Source of the DNA: UBA1206 sp045643125
Lineage (GTDB): Bacteria; Bacillota; Clostridia; Oscillospirales; CAG-382
Length of the DNA stretch: 8,533 nucleotides
NCBI GenBank assembly: GCA_045643125.1
Contig: JAZUKE010000137.1
Coordinates: 1-8,533, forward strand
Reading direction: 5' to 3'
Shown: positions 6,763-8,533 of the stretch, in pieces
How the letters are laid out: each line of letters starts with the position of its first letter
Numbering within the stretch: the first letter of the stretch is position 1
Made by a program: the position numbers and the translations under genes
Notes under the pieces: model-generated
Database searches by the model: none
What the model saw: the letters and a program-made list of their open reading frames with translations, nothing else
Told to the model about the DNA's origin: nothing

Positions 6763-7284
6763 TCAGTAAAATCTGACCAACGTCAATAAAGATAATAGAA
6801 ATGCAGCAGTCATAATTGATATGACGATCACTGGCTTTGCTTTGAAAATCTGTTTTACACCGAATTTTGCTCTGTTGAAGCAGCAAAATATCTCGGTAAG
6901 GTAAATTACGCTTAAAATTGCCGATACGGCATACAACGGAAAGACGGTAAAATTACCGAAGGAAAATATAAACGCGATATATGCGGATATAATGGTCATC
7001 ATAAGTACGGCGATCACCGGCGAAAATATCGTAAAAGACGAAATATATGCCGCAAGCGTCATCACGGTGAGCCATTTTGAAAAGTAAGTGCGATACAAGG
7101 CAATATCCGCATACTGATACTTTTTTCCGCAAGAGTAACCGAAAAAGAAGAAAAACACGAATAATGCGGAAAAGAAAAGGTACATACGTTTCCGAGAGAT
7201 GAAGAAATCAGATAAAAATGATTTCCTGCGCTTCTCCGGGGCGTATGGTACCAAAGAAAGTGTTATCTTGTCCGTTTCGTTCAT
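6763..7284 (-). CDS. Five-TM membrane protein, possibly a divergent SpoIIM-like protein
   Basis: The 173-residue protein has a basic cytoplasmic N-terminus (1-33), then about five hydrophobic segments (about 34-52, 70-90, 86-108, 112-135, 149-170), ending almost at its last residue. The segment MYLFFSALFVFFFFFGYS (34-51) lines up by eye with the first membrane segment of Bacillus SpoIIM, which together with SpoIID and SpoIIP drives engulfment of the forespore. The topology and the position beside a xer gene also fit. However, the protein is about 40 residues shorter and the central part shows little similarity, so this is inference and not identification. GGGAGGG at 7291-7297, six bases before the ATG at 7284, fixes the start. 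It follows proC by 46 bases without a visible terminator. Confidence 0.72.
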   Translation of the reverse strand: MNETDKITLSLVPYAPEKRRKSFLSDFFISRKRMYLFFSALFVFFFFFGYSCGKKYQYADIALYRTYFSKWLTVMTLAAYISSFTIFSPVIAVLMMTIISAYIAFIFSFGNFTVFPLYAVSAILSVIYLTEIFCCFNRAKFGVKQIFKAKPVIVISIMTAAFLLSLLTLVRFY

Positions 7285-7330
7285 AATCAGCCCTCCCTGA
7301 AATGATATTCAAGGATATGCCGAAAACGAT

Positions 7331-8164
7331 TCATTCAGAACATAGTTCTTCAGTTATTTCGTCAGCACGAACGTTGCATTCTCTCATTGCCTGCTTTATT
7401 ATCGCGCTGAACTCACGCTTTTCAAATACTTCGACCGCTTTTGCGGTAGTACCGTTCGGAGAAATCACATCTCTTATAAGTGTATCAATATCTTTGCCGG
7501 ATTTTACGACCATCTTGCAGCTTCCCTCGATCGTCTTCAGGATCAGAGGTAAAGCAGCTTCTGCCGTTATTCCGTATTCTTCCGCCGCTTCGAGCATTGC
7601 TTTTATGAAAATGTAGACGTAAGCGGGCGACGAACCGTTTACGGCGATAACGTCGTTCATTTTCGATTCATCGAGTTTTACTACTTCGGCAATGTTTGAG
7701 ATGATGCGGCAGATATATTGGAACTGCATCTGAGACACAAACTCATTTTTCGATATCGCAACAGCTCCGCTTCCGACGAGCATAGGTGTTGACGGCATCA
7801 TCCTTATGACAGGCTGATCGCAGCCGAGACATTTACAGAAGAAATGAGTGGGCACACCTGCACAGATACTTACGAACACTTTGTTTGACAAGTCCGCGTT
7901 ATACGATAGGATCTCGCTGCACATCTGCTTTACGTTATTGGGTTTTACTGCGATGAAGATATAGTCGGCATCAAGCGTTTCTTTTAACTCATCGGCTTTT
8001 CGCAATTTGATACCGTTGAAATTATTATATTTTTCTTTGAATTTATCGAAAATTATTATGTTACCTTCATCGACGGATTTTGATGAAATCAGCCCTTTTA
8101 TTATAGCCGATCCCATGTTTCCGACACCAATAAAAGAAATAACAGGATTGCCTTTATTTGCCAT
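7331..8164 (-). CDS. proC: Pyrroline-5-carboxylate reductase (proline biosynthesis)
   Basis: ProC reduces 1-pyrroline-5-carboxylate to L-proline with NAD(P)H, the last step of proline synthesis, in the cytoplasm. From the ATG at 8164 it is 277 residues, the usual size. The N-terminal Rossmann fold shows ISFIGVGNMGSA (9-20, GxGxxG at 13-18) and IFIAVKP (69-75). The dimerisation domain has RMMPSTPMLVGSGAVAIS (121-138), AVNGSSPAYVY (174-184) and the conserved ISPNGTTAKAVEVF (234-247). The frame extends upstream to 8266, but those 34 residues run through the promoter; the ATG at 8164 has GGAG at 8172-8175 and begins the family sequence. It is the first gene of a four-gene leftward unit. Genes for proA and proB are not in the window. 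Confidence 0.96.
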   Translation of the reverse strand: MANKGNPVISFIGVGNMGSAIIKGLISSKSVDEGNIIIFDKFKEKYNNFNGIKLRKADELKETLDADYIFIAVKPNNVKQMCSEILSYNADLSNKVFVSICAGVPTHFFCKCLGCDQPVIRMMPSTPMLVGSGAVAISKNEFVSQMQFQYICRIISNIAEVVKLDESKMNDVIAVNGSSPAYVYIFIKAMLEAAEEYGITAEAALPLILKTIEGSCKMVVKSGKDIDTLIRDVISPNGTTAKAVEVFEKREFSAIIKQAMRECNVRADEITEELCSE

Positions 8165-8176
8165 AAATCTGCTCCA

Positions 8177-8213
8177 ATCGAAATTGTGTAATAATAATAT
8201 ATACCATTTCGAT
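8177..8213. promoter_or_regulatory. Perfect 8-bp inverted repeat flanking the proC -10 box, possible operator
   Basis: ATCGAAAT (8177-8184) and ATTTCGAT (8206-8213) are exact reverse complements with 21 bases between them. The -10 box at 8196-8201 lies between the arms; one arm is in the spacer of the promoter and the other just upstream of the ribosome binding site. The spacing of about 29 bp between arm centres is close to three helical turns. Either a repressor site or a chance match is possible. Confidence 0.35.
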
Positions 8214-8224
8214 CGATTTTTCAA
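8196..8224 (-). promoter_or_regulatory. Sigma-A promoter for proC
   Basis: On the - strand TTGAAA (8219-8224) and TATATT (8196-8201) are separated by 17 bases (8202-8218). Each hexamer differs from consensus at one position. The site is about 20 bases upstream of the GGAG ribosome binding site and would drive proC and the three genes after it. Confidence 0.72.
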
Positions 8225-8398
8225 GTCATATTTTGCAATTTTCAAAACATTGTACATTATCACCAATAATTATGTTAACTATATTATGTAAACTAATGCA
8301 ACCAACCGATATTTTGTACTGTTCTTTTACGCCGTCAACAAGATATAGTTTGTGTCCCTGATTTCATCGTAAAATCATTGTGGTAATATTGCCCAAAG
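8225..8398. other. AT-rich intergenic stretch upstream of proC with no recognisable gene
   Basis: I see no open frame with a ribosome binding site, no T-box or riboswitch architecture and no tRNA. The - strand offers a TTGACG (near 8332) with only a poor -10 after it, and a 6-bp hairpin TGATTT/AAATCA around 8359-8377. Together with the proC promoter on its left and the tandem terminators on its right, it makes up the 369-base gap between proC and the window end. Confidence 0.5.
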
Positions 8399-8444
8399 AA
8401 AAAAGTCGCTTTATGTGACATTTTGATATATGTCAAACAGCGAC
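8399..8444 (-). terminator. Second of two tandem leftward terminators
   Basis: GTCGCT (8405-8410) pairs with AGCGAC (8439-8444). Inside, TGACAT (8416-8421) pairs with ATGTCA (8430-8435) across an internal loop. On the - strand TTTTTT (8399-8404) follows. It lies directly after another terminator-like hairpin and would act as a backup. There is no T-tract on the + strand side, so the direction is leftward. Confidence 0.75.
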
Positions 8445-8483
8445 AAAAAACCTTACGCCGAAACGCAGCTTTCAAGCGTAAGG
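8445..8483 (-). terminator. First of two tandem leftward terminators, for a gene right of the window
   Basis: CCTTACGC (8451-8458) pairs perfectly with GCGTAAGG (8476-8483), and an inner GAAA/TTTC pair is possible. On the - strand TTTTTT (8445-8450) follows at once. All three - strand frames from the right edge reach a stop before it. One of these stops, TAA at 8502-8504, would leave only 18 bases to the hairpin and may be the end of the neighbouring gene. Confidence 0.85.
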
Positions 8484-8533
8484 TCTGATGTTTATTAAGT
8501 TTTACTTCCCTGCTATTTTATATTTTATTTTTT

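Noticed and set aside
8165..8266. N-terminal extension of proC to the upstream ATG at 8266
   Set aside because: It lies over the -10/-35 boxes and lacks family sequence; the ATG at 8164 has a GGAG box and starts the Rossmann fold correctly.
8225..8398. T-box or amino-acid riboswitch upstream of proC
   Set aside because: No specifier loop, T-box motif or antiterminator is visible, and the tandem hairpins are upstream of the proC promoter, not in its leader.

Overview
The window looks like a chromosomal segment from a fibrolytic or amylolytic Clostridia/Ruminococcaceae bacterium, probably Ruminococcus-like. This rests on a type I dockerin at the left end (cellulosome-type extracellular enzyme), Gram-positive ribosome binding sites of the GGAGG kind, near-consensus sigma-A promoters, and genes typical of spore-forming Firmicutes lineages (a CwlD-like amidase, a possible SpoIIM-like protein next to a Xer recombinase). 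Base composition appears moderately AT-rich. I see no CRISPR array, phage region, transposase gene, tRNA or rRNA.

Layout. 1-762 (+): 3' part of a secreted dockerin protein, followed by a strong terminator at 806-850. 869-1033: a non-coding element with imperfect terminal inverted repeats around a three-way-junction palindrome, possibly a MITE-like repeat or a structured RNA. 1048-1752 (-): a protein resembling the DUF6873 / guanidine-modifying-enzyme-fold family. 1814-1999 (+): a small Cys-rich protein whose tail runs antisense into the end of radA. 1926-4675 (-): a three-gene unit read leftward (five-TM membrane protein, CwlD-like amidase, radA) behind a perfect TTGACA-17-TATAAT promoter at 4703-4731. 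4803-8164 (-): a second leftward unit of four genes (proC, a possible SpoIIM-like membrane protein, a Xer-type recombinase, a DUF624-like membrane protein), starting at a promoter at 8196-8224 and closed by a terminator at 4768-4795. 8399-8483: two tandem leftward terminators that probably close a gene lying to the right of the window.

Functionally these are mostly housekeeping genes: recombinational repair (RadA), cell-wall hydrolysis (amidase), proline synthesis (ProC) and site-specific recombination (Xer). They are interleaved with small multi-pass membrane proteins of unknown role. I did not find a convincing new multi-gene system. The points most worth a second look are the 165-bp palindromic element, the Xer recombinase with two substituted catalytic positions, the antisense overlap of the Cys-rich gene with radA, and a perfect 12-bp inverted repeat over the amidase start codon.
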